From contig CAJOFA010000003.1 of assembly GCA_905233985.1 (NCBI GenBank), forward strand, positions 166,986-230,985: a stretch of DNA of 64,000 bases, in the 5' to 3' direction. Source of the stretch: an uncultured Prevotella sp. (GTDB taxonomy: Bacteria > Bacteroidota > Bacteroidia > Bacteroidales > Bacteroidaceae). The notes beneath the pieces were generated by a model. That model did no database searches and was not told the origin of the DNA. It worked only from the letters and a program-made list of their open reading frames with translations. The position numbers and the translations under genes are program-made. Shown in pieces: positions 15,629 through 25,060 of the stretch; position 1 is the first letter of the stretch; every line of letters starts with the position of its first letter.

Positions 15629-16255
15629 CTATTCATTGACCTTGACATAATGATAGGTCGTTCCCTCCTTAAACCGCTGAAGACGAGGATGTTCTCCCTT
15701 ACAGAGATTATCAAGAAAGTCTTTGGCCTTATCGTATTTGAAGCCAGCTTTATAACTGAAACGTTTTGCTGTGGTATAACCTCTGCTCAAACAGCTTTGC
15801 AGGGCTGACTCAATATCCTCGGGATTGGTCAACGGATGGCGCTCAACGACCTCTTTTGTCTTGAGGAAACCATAGATGATTTTCTTCTCCAGCTCCTGCT
15901 CGAAGCGCTTGGAGGGGATGAACTCGATGCCGCCAAAGCGGACATTCTTGTGCTGCACCTTGTCGGGGTCGGTATAGTCACCGTCGATTTTCAGCTTCGG
16001 TGCGAACGAGCCGATGGGTGTCTCTACACGCGAACCGTCACTCATCATGTTGGCTGCTACGTCAAGGAAGCACTCGAAAAAGTGCGTCATGTCGCCCTCG
16101 TGCTTGGCACGGTATTTCACGCAATAGTTGTCAACGGCCTGCGTCGTATATTTGAAGCCAATGGATGGCCGTGCGTAGAGCAACGGCTTACCGTCCTCAC
16201 CCTTCGTCGGGCGCGGCAACAGCTCAAACTTCATTCCGTACTTCTTGCGTGGCAT
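15629..16255 (-). CDS. HU-like DNA-binding protein (Bacteroidetes type)
   Basis: A 208-residue protein with an N-terminal HU/IHF-like DNA-binding domain of the form seen in Bacteroidetes. The start at 16255 gives MPRKKYGMKFELLP and lies 22 bases after a well-formed promoter box; an earlier in-frame start would precede the transcript. Features of the fold are YTTQAVDNYCVKYRAKHEGD (helices), the beta-arm region with TPIGSFAPKLKI, and NVRFGGIEFIPSKRFEQEL. The C-terminal 70 residues are basic and not typical of short HU. It may bind DNA architecturally; the adjoining 22-base-period array is a possible target, which is speculation. Confidence 0.75.
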   Translation of the reverse strand: MPRKKYGMKFELLPRPTKGEDGKPLLYARPSIGFKYTTQAVDNYCVKYRAKHEGDMTHFFECFLDVAANMMSDGSRVETPIGSFAPKLKIDGDYTDPDKVQHKNVRFGGIEFIPSKRFEQELEKKIIYGFLKTKEVVERHPLTNPEDIESALQSCLSRGYTTAKRFSYKAGFKYDKAKDFLDNLCKGEHPRLQRFKEGTTYHYVKVNE

Positions 16256-16276
16256 AAGCGTTACTTTTATTTTCTG

Positions 16277-16308
16277 CAAAGGTACAAAAAAGATGAACAC
16301 GAACCAAA
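16277..16308 (-). promoter_or_regulatory. Promoter of the HU-like gene
   Basis: On the minus strand TTTG (16305-16308) and TACCTTTG (16277-16284) are separated by 20 bases, an excellent match. It is divergent from the GH51 promoter at 16325-16355. Confidence 0.75.
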
Positions 16309-16324
16309 TTTTTTAACATAAAAG

Positions 16325-16355
16325 TTGGTCAGGTCAGTTTATTTTCGTACCTTTG
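16325..16355 (+). promoter_or_regulatory. Promoter of the GH51 arabinofuranosidase gene
   Basis: TTG (16325-16327) and TACCTTTG (16348-16355) are separated by 20 bases. The transcript would start near 16361, giving a leader of about 75 bases. Confidence 0.7.
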
Positions 16356-16434
16356 CAAACGATGCGTGTGCATGCTGCCCACGCTGCCACGGAGCAATCA
16401 ATATTTCATAATAACAATTAATAATATTCTGCGT

Positions 16435-18027
16435 ATGAAAAAAACACTCATGGCTACAGCTGTCGCACTGCTGGTGACTGCTACGGCTTGGGCTGACGAC
16501 GTGAAGGGAACCATCCACGCCGACCAGCCAGGAGCAACTATTAACCGCGAGATTTACGGACAGTTCTCCGAGCATCTCGGCTCGTGCATCTACGGAGGTC
16601 TGTGGGTCGGCGAGAACTCTCCCATTCCCAACATCCAGGGTTACCGCAAGGACGTGTTCGAGGCACTGAAGGTGCTGAAAGTACCCGTGCTGCGCTGGCC
16701 TGGCGGATGCTTTGCCGACGACTATCACTGGATGGACGGCATCGGCCCGAAGGACAAGCGTCCCTCGCTGCGTAACAACAACTGGGGCGGAACGATTGAA
16801 GACAACTCCTTCGGCACGCACGAGTTCCTGAACCTCTGCGAGATGCTGGGCTGCGAGCCTTACATCAGCGGCAATGTCGGCTCTGGCACGGTGAAGGAGA
16901 TGGCCCAGTGGGTGGAATACATGACCAGCGACGGCGACACTCCGATGGCTCGTCTGCGTCGCCAGAACGGACGCGAGAAGGCCTGGAAGGTCAAGTACTT
17001 CGGCATCGGCAACGAGGCCTGGGGCTGTGGCGGCAACATGACACCCGAATACTACAGCGACGAGTTCCGTAAGTTCAACACCTACCTGCGTGACTATACG
17101 GGCAACAAGCTGTACCGCATCGGCAGCGGCGCCTCTGACTACGACTACAACTGGACAACGGTGCTGATGGACCGTATCGGCGACCGCATGCAAGGTGTGT
17201 CCCTGCATTACTACACCTGCTCTGGCTGGGATGGTCCCAAGGGCTCTGCCACCCACTTCGACAACGACCAGTACTACTGGGCACTGGGAAAATGCCTTGA
17301 GATAGAGGAGGTTATCAAGAAGCACAAGGCCATCATGGACGAGAAAGACCCCGAGGGCAAGGTAGGTCTGCTCGTTGATGAGTGGGGAACCTGGTGGGAC
17401 GAGGAGCCCGGTACGATTGCCGGACACCTGTATCAGCAGAACTCTCTGCGCGACGCTTTCGTTGCATCGCTCTCACTCAACGTGTTCCACAAATACACCG
17501 ACCGCGTGAAGATGGCGAACATCGCCCAGATTGTCAACGTGCTGCAGTCGATGATTCTCACTGACCAGGAAGGTACGGGTCACATGGTGCTCACTCCGAC
17601 CTACCACGTATTCGAGATGTACGTGCCCTTCCAGGAGGCCACCTATATCCCGGTAGATCTGGAGACCAAGGTCATTCAGGTGAGCAAGGCTTACTTCAAG
17701 GAGAAGGAAGGTGCCCGCGATGCTGGCTACCGCCCCTGCCCCATGCTCTCTGCCTCGTGTGCCAAGACCAAGGACGGCAGCCTCGTGCTCGCCATCACCA
17801 ATGTCAGCCTCAACGAGGACACCGAAGTGGAACTGAAGCTGGATGGCTTCAACGCCAAGACCGTCAGCGGCCGCATCCTCACGTCGGAGAACGTTGCCGA
17901 CTTCAATGACTTCCAGCATCCCAACGTCGTGGCTCCCAAGGAGTTCAAGGACGCCAAGATCAAGAAGGACGTGCTGACCGTGAAGATGCCCGCCAAGAGC
18001 ATCGTCGTACTAAGCATCAAGAAATAG
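16435..18027 (+). CDS. Secreted alpha-L-arabinofuranosidase, GH51
   Basis: A 530-residue exo-enzyme that releases terminal arabinofuranose from arabinan or arabinoxylan. The start at 16435 gives a signal peptide ([20 protein letters not shown]). The catalytic TIM barrel has [15 protein letters not shown] near residue 86, the acid/base Glu194 in [11 protein letters not shown], and the nucleophile Glu316 in [10 protein letters not shown]; a C-terminal beta-sandwich follows. It is not next to a SusC/SusD pair, but it sits 1-8 kb from transketolase, rpiB, xylA and xylB, which fits use of plant pentoses. No linked regulator is visible. Confidence 0.93.
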   Translation: MKKTLMATAVALLVTATAWADDVKGTIHADQPGATINREIYGQFSEHLGSCIYGGLWVGENSPIPNIQGYRKDVFEALKVLKVPVLRWPGGCFADDYHWMDGIGPKDKRPSLRNNNWGGTIEDNSFGTHEFLNLCEMLGCEPYISGNVGSGTVKEMAQWVEYMTSDGDTPMARLRRQNGREKAWKVKYFGIGNEAWGCGGNMTPEYYSDEFRKFNTYLRDYTGNKLYRIGSGASDYDYNWTTVLMDRIGDRMQGVSLHYYTCSGWDGPKGSATHFDNDQYYWALGKCLEIEEVIKKHKAIMDEKDPEGKVGLLVDEWGTWWDEEPGTIAGHLYQQNSLRDAFVASLSLNVFHKYTDRVKMANIAQIVNVLQSMILTDQEGTGHMVLTPTYHVFEMYVPFQEATYIPVDLETKVIQVSKAYFKEKEGARDAGYRPCPMLSASCAKTKDGSLVLAITNVSLNEDTEVELKLDGFNAKTVSGRILTSENVADFNDFQHPNVVAPKEFKDAKIKKDVLTVKMPAKSIVVLSIKK

Positions 18028-18051
18028 AAAGGATTGCAGCATCTGCTGCCA

Positions 18052-18819
18052 TCACATCAACGTAAACGAATCTGCATCGCTGAGCACCGGAAATTTCTGG
18101 CGGAAGCGGTGCAGATTTTCCATGTCCAGTTCAGCAGAAGCCGTTTCTATCCTACCCGACGCACACAGGGCAATGGTATGACCATAGGCATCGATGATAA
18201 CCGAGTCACCTGCATATTCGCAGACCTTGTCGCTGCCCACAATGTTTACACCCACGACAAAGCACTGGTTTTCAAGGGCACGGGCTTTCAAAAGCGTCTG
18301 CCAGACGTCACGACGCTTCTGGGGCCAATTGGCAACATAAATGATGGCATCGTAGTCGCTCTGACTGCGCGAGAATACCGGGAAGCGCAGGTCGTAGCAC
18401 ACCTGCAACAAGAACCGCACGCCACACCACTCTACAATCACCCGCCTATTGCCAGCCACGTATTCGTCGGTCTCGCCGGCATAAGAGAAGAGGTGGTGCT
18501 TGTCGTAGTAGTCATAGCTGCCGTCAGGACGGACGAAGAACAAGCGATTACGCAACTGCCCCAGTTCATCGACGGTAGCCACACTACCGGCAACGGCAGC
18601 ATCAAGACGACGCGCCTGCCGCTGCATCCAGCAGAATATCTCACGGCCCTGCTCATCGGCCTGAGCTGCGGAACCTTCGGCAAGGAATCCCGTGGCAAAG
18701 GTCTCGGCCAACACATAGAGGTCAGCCCCCGACTGCTGGTCGAGCAGCGCGGAGAGTTGTTCCAAGTTCCACTCCAACTGGTTCCAACGGATAGTATGTT
18801 GTACGATTGCTACCTTCAT
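18052..18819 (-). CDS. Nitrilase-superfamily amidohydrolase (YafV/omega-amidase-like)
   Basis: A 255-residue carbon-nitrogen hydrolase. The Glu-Lys-Cys triad is visible: Glu in VLAETFATGF near residue 39, Lys in YYDKHHLFSY near 108, and Cys in LLQVCYDLRFPVF near 142. The length and motifs resemble the omega-amidases that hydrolyse 2-oxoglutaramate and 2-oxosuccinamate, a metabolite-repair job. There is no signal peptide. It is convergent with the GH51 gene and divergent from transketolase. Confidence 0.85.
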   Translation of the reverse strand: MKVAIVQHTIRWNQLEWNLEQLSALLDQQSGADLYVLAETFATGFLAEGSAAQADEQGREIFCWMQRQARRLDAAVAGSVATVDELGQLRNRLFFVRPDGSYDYYDKHHLFSYAGETDEYVAGNRRVIVEWCGVRFLLQVCYDLRFPVFSRSQSDYDAIIYVANWPQKRRDVWQTLLKARALENQCFVVGVNIVGSDKVCEYAGDSVIIDAYGHTIALCASGRIETASAELDMENLHRFRQKFPVLSDADSFTLM

Positions 18820-18847
18820 TTTTTACCTATATTATAATATACGGATG

Positions 18848-18879
18848 CAAAGATAACATTATTTTTCAAGATTTATCAA
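18848..18879 (-). promoter_or_regulatory. Promoter of the nitrilase-family gene
   Basis: On the minus strand TTG (18877-18879) and TATCTTTG (18848-18855) are separated by 21 bases, 28 bases before the start codon. Confidence 0.55.
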
Positions 18880-18909
18880 GAAACAGGCGATTGTTTCGGA
18901 ATTATTTTG

Positions 18910-18917
18910 TATCTTTG
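18910..18917 (+). promoter_or_regulatory. Probable -7 box for tkt-rpiB
   Basis: TATCTTTG lies 36 bases before the transketolase start. The best TTG upstream (18891-18893) is a few bases too close, so the call rests on the -7 box. Confidence 0.5.
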
Positions 18918-18953
18918 TAGCCAAATTAACGTTTTTCAATTAATTCATTCATT

Positions 18954-20966
18954 ATGAACGACAACAAAGTTATGAACATGGCAGCGGATAACATTCGTAT
19001 TCTTGCTGCTGCAATGGTTGAAAAGGCTAAGAGCGGACACCCCGGCGGTGCCATGGGTGGTGCAGACTTTATCAACACGCTCTACAGTGAATTCCTTGTT
19101 TACGATCCCGAGAATCCCACATGGGAAGGTCGTGACCGCTTCTTCCTCGACCCCGGACACATGGCTCCGATGCTTTACTCACAGCTTTGCCTCATTGGTA
19201 AGTACGAGTTGGAAGATCTGAAGAACCTGCGTCAGTGGGGCTCTGTAACTCCCGGACACCCCGAGCGCGAAATCGAGCGCGGCATCGAGAACACCAGCGG
19301 TCCTCTCGGACAGGGTCACACGTTCGCCGTCGGTGCTGCCATCGCAGCCAAGTTCTTGAAGGCACGTTTAGGTAACGTCATGAACCAGACCATCTACGCA
19401 TATATCAGCGATGGTGGTGTGCAGGAGGAGATTTCACAGGGTGCTGGCCGTATTGCCGGTAACCTGGGACTCGACAACCTCATCATGTTCTACGACGCGA
19501 ATGACATCCAGCTCTCTACACGTACCGAGGTGGTAACCTGCGAGGACACCGCCAAGAAGTATGAGGCGTGGGGATGGTACGTACAGAAGATCGATGGTAA
19601 CAATGTTGACCAGATTCGTGAGGCCATCAAGAAGGCCCAGGCCGAGAAGGAACGTCCCTCACTGATTATCGGTCATTGCATCATGGGTAAGGGTGCACGT
19701 AAGGCTGACGGCAGCTCTTACGAGTGCAACTGCGCTACCCACGGTGCTCCTCTTGGCGGCGACAACTTCGTGCAGACCATGAAGAACCTCGGCGCTGACC
19801 CCGAGAATCCGTTTGTCATCTTCCCAGAAGTGCAGGAGCTTTATGCCAAGCGTCGTGAGGAGCTGAAGAAGATTGTTGCTGAGCGCTACGCCGAGAAAGC
19901 TGAGTGGGCCAAGGGTCATCCCGTACAGGCCAAGCAGCTGGAGGAGTGGTTCAGCGGTAAGGCTCCCGTCATCGACTGGACAAAGGTGGAGCAGAAGGCT
20001 GGTTCCGCTACCCGCAGCGCCAGTGCTGCCGTACTGGGTGTACTCGCCGAGCAGGTGCCCAACATGATTTGCGCTTCTGCCGACCTGTCTAACTCTGACA
20101 ATACCAACGGCTTCCTGAAGAAGACCAAGGACATCGTGAAGGGTGACTTCAGCGGTGCCTTCTTCGAGGCTGGTGTAGCTGAGTTGACGATGGCTTGCTG
20201 CTGTATCGGTATGGCTCTGCATGGTGGTGTTATCCCCGCATGCGGTACCTTCTTCGTATTCTCTGACTACATGAAGCCTGCCGTCCGCATGGCTGCCCTC
20301 ATGGAGCTGCCTGTGAAGTTCATCTGGACCCACGACGCCTTCCGCGTTGGTGAGGACGGTCCTACCCATGAGCCCGTTGAGCAGGAGGCACAGATTCGCC
20401 TCATGGAGAAGCTGAAGAACCACCACGGCAAGAATTCTGTATTGGTAGTTCGTCCTGCTGATGCTGAGGAAACCACCGTTTGCTGGCGCATGGCTATGGA
20501 GAATGTTGACACGCCAACCGCTCTCATCTTCTCTCGTCAGAACATTGACATGCTGCCCGAAGGCAACGACTACAGCCAGGCCACGAAGGGTGCATACGTT
20601 GTTGCCGGCTCTGATGCTGACTACGACGTTATTATGCTCGCTTCAGGTTCTGAGGTTTCAACCCTCGAGGCAGGTGCCAAGCTGCTCCGCGAGGACGGCG
20701 TCAAGGTACGCATCGTCAGCGTTCCTTCTGAAGGTCTGTTCCGCAGCCAGTCGAAGGAGTACCAGCAGAGCGTGCTGCCTGCAGGCAAGAAGAAGTTTGG
20801 TCTCACCGCAGGTCTGCCCGTCAACCTCGAAGGTCTGGTAGGTGCCGACGGTACTGTATGGGGACTCGAGAGCTTCGGTTTCTCTGCTCCTTACAAGGTG
20901 CTCGACGAAAAGCTCGGCTATACTGGCGAGAACGTTTACAAGCAGGTAAAGGCTCTGCTGGGATAA
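18954..20966 (+). CDS. tkt: Transketolase
   Basis: A 670-residue single-chain thiamine-diphosphate enzyme of the non-oxidative pentose phosphate pathway. Seen: KSGHPGGAMGGADFINTL near residue 24 (active-site His), GPLGQGHTFAVGAAIAAKFL near 116, and the cofactor motif as SDGGVQEEISQGAGRIAGNL, a variant of the GDGxxxEG form. The pyrimidine domain has FFEAGVAELTMACCCIGMAL and the Glu-containing THDAFRVGEDGPTHEPVEQ. The rpiB gene starts 40 bases after its stop, so the two form an operon that converts pentose phosphates and links to the convergent xylA-xylB genes. Confidence 0.95.
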   Translation: MNDNKVMNMAADNIRILAAAMVEKAKSGHPGGAMGGADFINTLYSEFLVYDPENPTWEGRDRFFLDPGHMAPMLYSQLCLIGKYELEDLKNLRQWGSVTPGHPEREIERGIENTSGPLGQGHTFAVGAAIAAKFLKARLGNVMNQTIYAYISDGGVQEEISQGAGRIAGNLGLDNLIMFYDANDIQLSTRTEVVTCEDTAKKYEAWGWYVQKIDGNNVDQIREAIKKAQAEKERPSLIIGHCIMGKGARKADGSSYECNCATHGAPLGGDNFVQTMKNLGADPENPFVIFPEVQELYAKRREELKKIVAERYAEKAEWAKGHPVQAKQLEEWFSGKAPVIDWTKVEQKAGSATRSASAAVLGVLAEQVPNMICASADLSNSDNTNGFLKKTKDIVKGDFSGAFFEAGVAELTMACCCIGMALHGGVIPACGTFFVFSDYMKPAVRMAALMELPVKFIWTHDAFRVGEDGPTHEPVEQEAQIRLMEKLKNHHGKNSVLVVRPADAEETTVCWRMAMENVDTPTALIFSRQNIDMLPEGNDYSQATKGAYVVAGSDADYDVIMLASGSEVSTLEAGAKLLREDGVKVRIVSVPSEGLFRSQSKEYQQSVLPAGKKKFGLTAGLPVNLEGLVGADGTVWGLESFGFSAPYKVLDEKLGYTGENVYKQVKALLG

Positions 20967-21006
20967 GCTGTCCATCATCAATTGCTAATAATCAATTGAA
21001 ATCAGT

Positions 21007-21447
21007 ATGGAAGTAAAGACAATAGGCATAGCCAGCGACCACGCTGGCTTTGCCTTAAAACAGTTCGTAAAGAAGTATCTCGAGGAGAAGGGCTACGAGT
21101 ATAAGGACTATGGTACTTATACCGAGGACTCCTGCGACTATAGCGACTTCGGCCATGCACTGGCCCGAGGCATTGAGGCCGGCGAGGTATATCCCGGCAT
21201 TGCCATCTGCGGCAGCGGCGAGGGTATCAATATGACGCTGAACAAGCATCAGTCAATACGCGCCGGTCTGTGCTGGATTCCCGAGATTGCCCACCTTATC
21301 CGTCAGCATAACGACGCCAATGTGCTCGTCATGCCAGGACGCTTCATTGACGAAGACATGGCCCGTAAGATTATGGATGAGTACTTCACCACTGAGTTCG
21401 AGGGCGGCCGTCATCAGAAGCGCATCGACAAGATTGCGATTAAGTGA
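21007..21447 (+). CDS. rpiB: Ribose-5-phosphate isomerase B
   Basis: A 146-residue RpiB/LacAB-family isomerase that interconverts ribose 5-phosphate and ribulose 5-phosphate. Seen: GIASDHAGFALKQFVKKYL (residues 7-25, phosphate-binding Asp-His), the active-site Cys in AICGSGEGINMTLNKH near residue 66, and the C-terminal GGRHQKRIDKI. It is co-transcribed with tkt. The last codons are partly duplicated 72 bases downstream (CAAGATTGCGATTAAG at 21429-21444 and 21501-21516), outside the gene. A strong bidirectional terminator separates it from xylA. Confidence 0.93.
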   Translation: MEVKTIGIASDHAGFALKQFVKKYLEEKGYEYKDYGTYTEDSCDYSDFGHALARGIEAGEVYPGIAICGSGEGINMTLNKHQSIRAGLCWIPEIAHLIRQHNDANVLVMPGRFIDEDMARKIMDEYFTTEFEGGRHQKRIDKIAIK

Positions 21448-21533
21448 GCGAAGAGAAACTCCTGTTTCACTTCCGAACGTAAGCAAACTCGACCGAAGGT
21501 CAAGATTGCGATTAAGTAAGAGAAGGGAAAACT
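21429..21533. repeat. Partial duplication of the rpiB 3' end
   Basis: CAAGATTGCGATTAAG is repeated exactly at 21429-21444 and 21501-21516, and each copy is followed by a similar purine-rich tail (GAAGAGAAACT and GAAGGGAAAACT). The second copy lies beyond the stop codon and is not translated in the gene's frame. Confidence 0.6.
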
Positions 21534-21535
21534 AA

Positions 21536-21575
21536 AAAAGAATAGCGGCGAAGATGACTCCGCCGCTATTCTTTT
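21536..21575. terminator. Bidirectional terminator between rpiB and xylA
   Basis: A perfect 15-base stem (21536-21550 with 21561-21575) and a 10-base loop have an A run on the left and a T run on the right, so it can end both convergent transcripts. Confidence 0.85.
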
Positions 21576-21592
21576 AAGACAAATCGAAGAGA

Positions 21593-22912
21593 TTACTTCG
21601 CATAGAGGGCTACGATGGTCTCGTATTTCTCCTGCTTGCCGGAAGTCTGCTTCGGCTCTTCAACCTTCTTACCATACTCATACACCTGCTCAAGGGTAAG
21701 CTTGCCATCCTCAAACTCCTTACCAAGGCCTGCATCGAACGAAGCATAACGCTCCTTCTTCATGGCGGGCAGTTCAGAGTTCTCCAGGATGTCGGCGGCG
21801 TTCATCAGGGCACGAGCCATAGCATCCATACCGCTGATATGAGCAATGAAGAGATCCTCGAGGTCAGTAGAGTTACGACGGATCTTGGCATCGAAGTTCG
21901 TACCACCATTGCCAAGGCCACCATTGCGAATAATCTCCATCATAGCCTGTGTCAGCTCGAAGTTGTCGATGGGGAACTGGTCAGTGTCCCAACCGTTCTG
22001 GGCATCACCGCGGTTAGCATCGATAGAGCCCAGCATGCCAGCGTCAACGGCGCAAGCCAGCTCATGCTCGAAGGTATGACCAGCCAATGTAGCGTGGTTC
22101 ACCTCAATGTTCACCTTGAAGTCCTTATCCAGACCATGAGCCTTCAGGAAGCCGATAACGGTCTCAGTATCGACGTCATACTGATGCTTAGAAGGCTCCA
22201 TGGGCTTCGGCTCAATGAGGAACGTGCCCTTGAATCCCTTAGCACGGGCATAGTCGCGAGCCATACCGAGCATGGTAGCCATGTGCTCCTTCTCACGCTT
22301 CTGGTCAGTGTTCAACAGGCTCATATAACCCTCACGTCCACCCCAGAACACATAGTTGGTACCACCGAGTTTGATGGTGGCGTCGATAGCGTTCTTGATC
22401 TGCACGATAGCACGGGCAACCACGTCGAAGTCAGGGTTGGTAGAAGCACCGTTCATATAACGTTTGTTGCTAAATACGTTAGCGGTACCCCAGAGCAGCT
22501 TGATGTTGGGAAACTGCTTCATCTTCTCCAGAGCATAGTCGGTGATAGCCTTCATGCGCTCCTCATACTCTGCGACGGTATCAGCCTCCTGAACGAGGTC
22601 AACATCGTGGAAGCAGAAGTATTCGATACCCAGCTTGTCCATAATCTCAAAGCCGGCGTCCATCTTATCCTTGGCGCGCTGAACGGGGTCAGCAGCCTTG
22701 TCCCACTCGTAAGAGCGGGTCTGTCCACCAAACTGGTCAGCAGAAGCGCCACCAAGTGTGTGCCACCAAGCCATAGCGAACTTCAGCCAGTCCTTCATCT
22801 TCTTTCCCATCACGACCTTCTCGGGCTCGTAATAGTGGAAAGCCATTACATTCTTACTGTCCTTTCCCTCGAAAGGAATCTTACCGGTAAACGGAAAATA
22901 CTCTTTTGCCAT
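21593..22912 (-). CDS. xylA: Xylose isomerase
   Basis: A 439-residue class II xylose isomerase converting D-xylose to D-xylulose. Seen: the long N-terminal part with FAMAWWHTLGGASADQFG near residue 47, YFCFHDVDLVQEAD (catalytic His-Asp), NYVFWGGREGYMSLLNTD, the metal ligands in TFLIEPKPMEPSKHQYD and NIEVNHATLAGHTFEHEL, and GSIDANRGD. xylB lies 11 bases upstream on the same strand, so the order in the transcript is xylB then xylA. No xylose transporter is linked. Confidence 0.97.
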   Translation of the reverse strand: MAKEYFPFTGKIPFEGKDSKNVMAFHYYEPEKVVMGKKMKDWLKFAMAWWHTLGGASADQFGGQTRSYEWDKAADPVQRAKDKMDAGFEIMDKLGIEYFCFHDVDLVQEADTVAEYEERMKAITDYALEKMKQFPNIKLLWGTANVFSNKRYMNGASTNPDFDVVARAIVQIKNAIDATIKLGGTNYVFWGGREGYMSLLNTDQKREKEHMATMLGMARDYARAKGFKGTFLIEPKPMEPSKHQYDVDTETVIGFLKAHGLDKDFKVNIEVNHATLAGHTFEHELACAVDAGMLGSIDANRGDAQNGWDTDQFPIDNFELTQAMMEIIRNGGLGNGGTNFDAKIRRNSTDLEDLFIAHISGMDAMARALMNAADILENSELPAMKKERYASFDAGLGKEFEDGKLTLEQVYEYGKKVEEPKQTSGKQEKYETIVALYAK

Positions 22913-22923
22913 AATCTTAAATA

Positions 22924-24420
22924 TTAATGTTTAGTTTTTAATGTCAATGTTTCTTTCCAATGGGCATAAGCTGCCAGATATTCTGCACGGCGTGCCTCGT
23001 CCGGCTCAATGACCTGCAGTTTCTCAAGCGAAGCAAATGCCTCATCGCTGTTCTTGTAAATGCCGGCACCAATACCTGCACCCTTGGCTGCGCCAACGGA
23101 ACCGTCAGTGTCGTAAAGCTCAATCGTAGCACCGCTTACGCCAGCCAATGTGTTACGGAACAGCGGACTGAGGAACATGTTGGCCTTACCTGCATGTATT
23201 TTACGGATATCCATACCCATCTGCTGCATAATTTCCATGCCATAGCAGAAGGAGAAGACGATACCCTCTTGAGCGGCACGAACGAGATGCGCCTTATTGT
23301 GCTTGTTGAAGTTAAGACCATTGATGGAACAGCCAATCTCTTTGTTCTCCAGCACACGCTCTGCGCCATTGCCGAACGGAATGATAGCAACACCTTCGCT
23401 TCCAATGGGAACGCTGGCAGCAAGGTCGTTCATCTCTGCGTAGCCAATCTCAGGAGTTATATTACGATGCGTCCAAGCATTCAAGATACCTGTTCCGTTA
23501 ATGCACAGAAGCACACCAAGACGAGTCTGGTCACTAGTATGATTCACGTGAGCAAAAGTGTTGACACGACTCTTTTTGTCGTAGTTCACTTCACCAAGCA
23601 CACCATAGACGACACCCGAAGTGCCTGCTGTTGCAGCAATTTCGCCTGGGTTCAGCACATTCAGCGACAGAGCATTGTTGGGCTGGTCACCGCCACGATA
23701 GGTAATCGGCGTTCCGGCCTTCAGTCCTAACTCAGCTGCAGCCTCTGTACTAACAACACTTTGCTCAGCAAAGGTTGGAACGATATCGGCAATGAGTGAT
23801 GAATCAAAGCCATAATACTTCATCAAGAAGTCGGCCACCTGATTGTTCTTGAAATCCCAGAACATGCCTTCACTCAGGCCGCTGACAGTGGTATTAACCG
23901 TACCACTGAGGCGCATGGCAATATAATCACCCGGAAGCATGATCTTATAGATCTTTCCATACAAATCAGGCTCGTTCTCCTTCACCCATGCCAACTTAGC
24001 CGCGGTGAAGTTACCAGGAGAATTAAGCAGATGACTTAAGCACTGGTCGGCGCCCAATTCCTGAAAAGCTTTATCGCCATAGGGAACGGCACGAGAGTCG
24101 CACCAGATAATAGAAGGACGAAGTGCCTTCAAATCTTTGTCAACACAAACTAATCCGTGCATTTGGTAAGAAATACCAATTGCCTTGATATCCTCGCCCG
24201 TCACACCAGCATCGGCCATGATTTTCTTTAAACTCAGTTTAGCATTGTCCCACCACATTTGGGGGTCCTGCTCTGCCCAACCAGCCTTAACAGCCATGAT
24301 GGGCGCTTCTTTCTCGGGAAAAAAAGCAGTTGCGGCACACTTTCCGCTGTCCGCATCCACAAGCGATGCCTTCACTGATGAGCTACCGACATCGAATCCT
24401 AATAGGTATCTGTTTGCCAT
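22924..24420 (-). CDS. xylB: Xylulokinase
   Basis: A 498-residue FGGY-family kinase that phosphorylates D-xylulose with ATP. The N-terminal phosphate motif is LLGFDVGSSSVKASLVD, followed by AIGISYQMHGLVCVD, IIWCDSRAVPYGD and, in the second lobe, TYRGGDQPNNALSLNVLNPG, ATAGTSGVVYGV, and the adenosine region with KIHAGKANMFLSPLFRNTL and GSVGAAKGAGIGAG. It heads the xylB-xylA unit and feeds transketolase and RpiB encoded on the other strand. Confidence 0.95.
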   Translation of the reverse strand: MANRYLLGFDVGSSSVKASLVDADSGKCAATAFFPEKEAPIMAVKAGWAEQDPQMWWDNAKLSLKKIMADAGVTGEDIKAIGISYQMHGLVCVDKDLKALRPSIIWCDSRAVPYGDKAFQELGADQCLSHLLNSPGNFTAAKLAWVKENEPDLYGKIYKIMLPGDYIAMRLSGTVNTTVSGLSEGMFWDFKNNQVADFLMKYYGFDSSLIADIVPTFAEQSVVSTEAAAELGLKAGTPITYRGGDQPNNALSLNVLNPGEIAATAGTSGVVYGVLGEVNYDKKSRVNTFAHVNHTSDQTRLGVLLCINGTGILNAWTHRNITPEIGYAEMNDLAASVPIGSEGVAIIPFGNGAERVLENKEIGCSINGLNFNKHNKAHLVRAAQEGIVFSFCYGMEIMQQMGMDIRKIHAGKANMFLSPLFRNTLAGVSGATIELYDTDGSVGAAKGAGIGAGIYKNSDEAFASLEKLQVIEPDEARRAEYLAAYAHWKETLTLKTKH

Positions 24421-24471
24421 AAAATTTAATGTTTCTATTCAATTATAGTACGTTTTACACCACAAAATTCC

Positions 24472-24479
24472 CAAAAATA
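24472..24479 (-). promoter_or_regulatory. Probable -7 box for xylB-xylA
   Basis: TATTTTTG on the minus strand, about 50 bases before the xylB start. The region is very AT-rich and no -33 element stands out. Confidence 0.35.
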
Positions 24480-24528
24480 TTTTTAAAATACAACTTTTTT
24501 CATTTTTTTCATCATTTTTTTATCATTA

Positions 24529-24562
24529 TTTGACTACAATTAAAAACTTTTTTTTACCTTTG
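24529..24562 (+). promoter_or_regulatory. Promoter at the head of the polysaccharide locus
   Basis: TTTG (24529-24532) and TACCTTTG (24555-24562) are separated by 22 bases. A leader of about 80 bases follows, with two small inverted repeats (GAGG/CCTC and GCCG/CGGC), the second followed by an A run. Confidence 0.55.
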
Positions 24563-24647
24563 CATCGTAAAAAGAGGTTTTTAGCCTCACGAAGCCGGGT
24601 AAAATCGGCAAAAAATTATGTCAGGAAATTGAAAAGAATATACGTAT

Positions 24648-25016
24648 ATGAAAAGAAAAATTCTAATTTTGGATGACAAAGAGACCATTGCTAAAGTGCT
24701 TTCAATCTATTTGATGAGCGAGTATGATGTGCAGTGGCTTCCTGATGGTCTGCAAGGCGTAAAATGGTTGCAGGCCGGCAACACTCCAGACCTCATTATC
24801 TCGGATATCCGTATGCCTGGTATGCGTGGTGATGATTTCCTGGAATGGATTAAGCAGAACGAACTCTTCCGCCACATCCCTGTCATCATGCTAAGTAGCG
24901 AAGACTCTACGAGTGAACGAATCAGACTTTTGGAGATTGGAGCCGTTGACTACATCGTCAAGCCCTTCAACCCCATGGAGTTAAAGATCCGAGTAAAAAA
25001 GATCCTGCCGAACTAA
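24648..25016 (+). CDS. Single-domain response regulator receiver protein
   Basis: A 122-residue stand-alone CheY-like receiver. All switch residues are present: Asp9 and Asp10 in ILDDKE, the phosphoacceptor Asp53 in IISDIRMPGMRGDD, Ser83 in IMLSSED, and Lys105 in DYIVKPFNPMEL. There is no output domain and no linked histidine kinase. It is the first gene of the polysaccharide locus and lies 44 bases before the phosphoglycosyltransferase, whose N-terminus is a decayed receiver. A role in switching polymer initiation through that protein is an inference from this pairing. Confidence 0.88.
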   Translation: MKRKILILDDKETIAKVLSIYLMSEYDVQWLPDGLQGVKWLQAGNTPDLIISDIRMPGMRGDDFLEWIKQNELFRHIPVIMLSSEDSTSERIRLLEIGAVDYIVKPFNPMELKIRVKKILPN

Positions 25017-25060
25017 ACTTTTTCTGTTTATAATAAATAATAACAGGTACATTATAATAT

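Noticed and set aside
16339..17427. Long open frame on the minus strand opposite the GH51 gene, overlapping its promoter
   Set aside because: It is a shadow of GC-rich codon use in the real gene, with no family motif, no promoter, and a conflict with both divergent promoters at 16277-16355.
21839..22927. Long open frame opposite xylA
   Set aside because: xylA is certain from its motifs; the antisense frame has no recognisable domain or start signal and is another shadow frame.
24563..24647. Named antitermination leader (as for Bacteroides capsule loci with UpxY)
   Set aside because: The leader has only small inverted repeats and no UpxY/NusG-like gene is present at the head of the locus.
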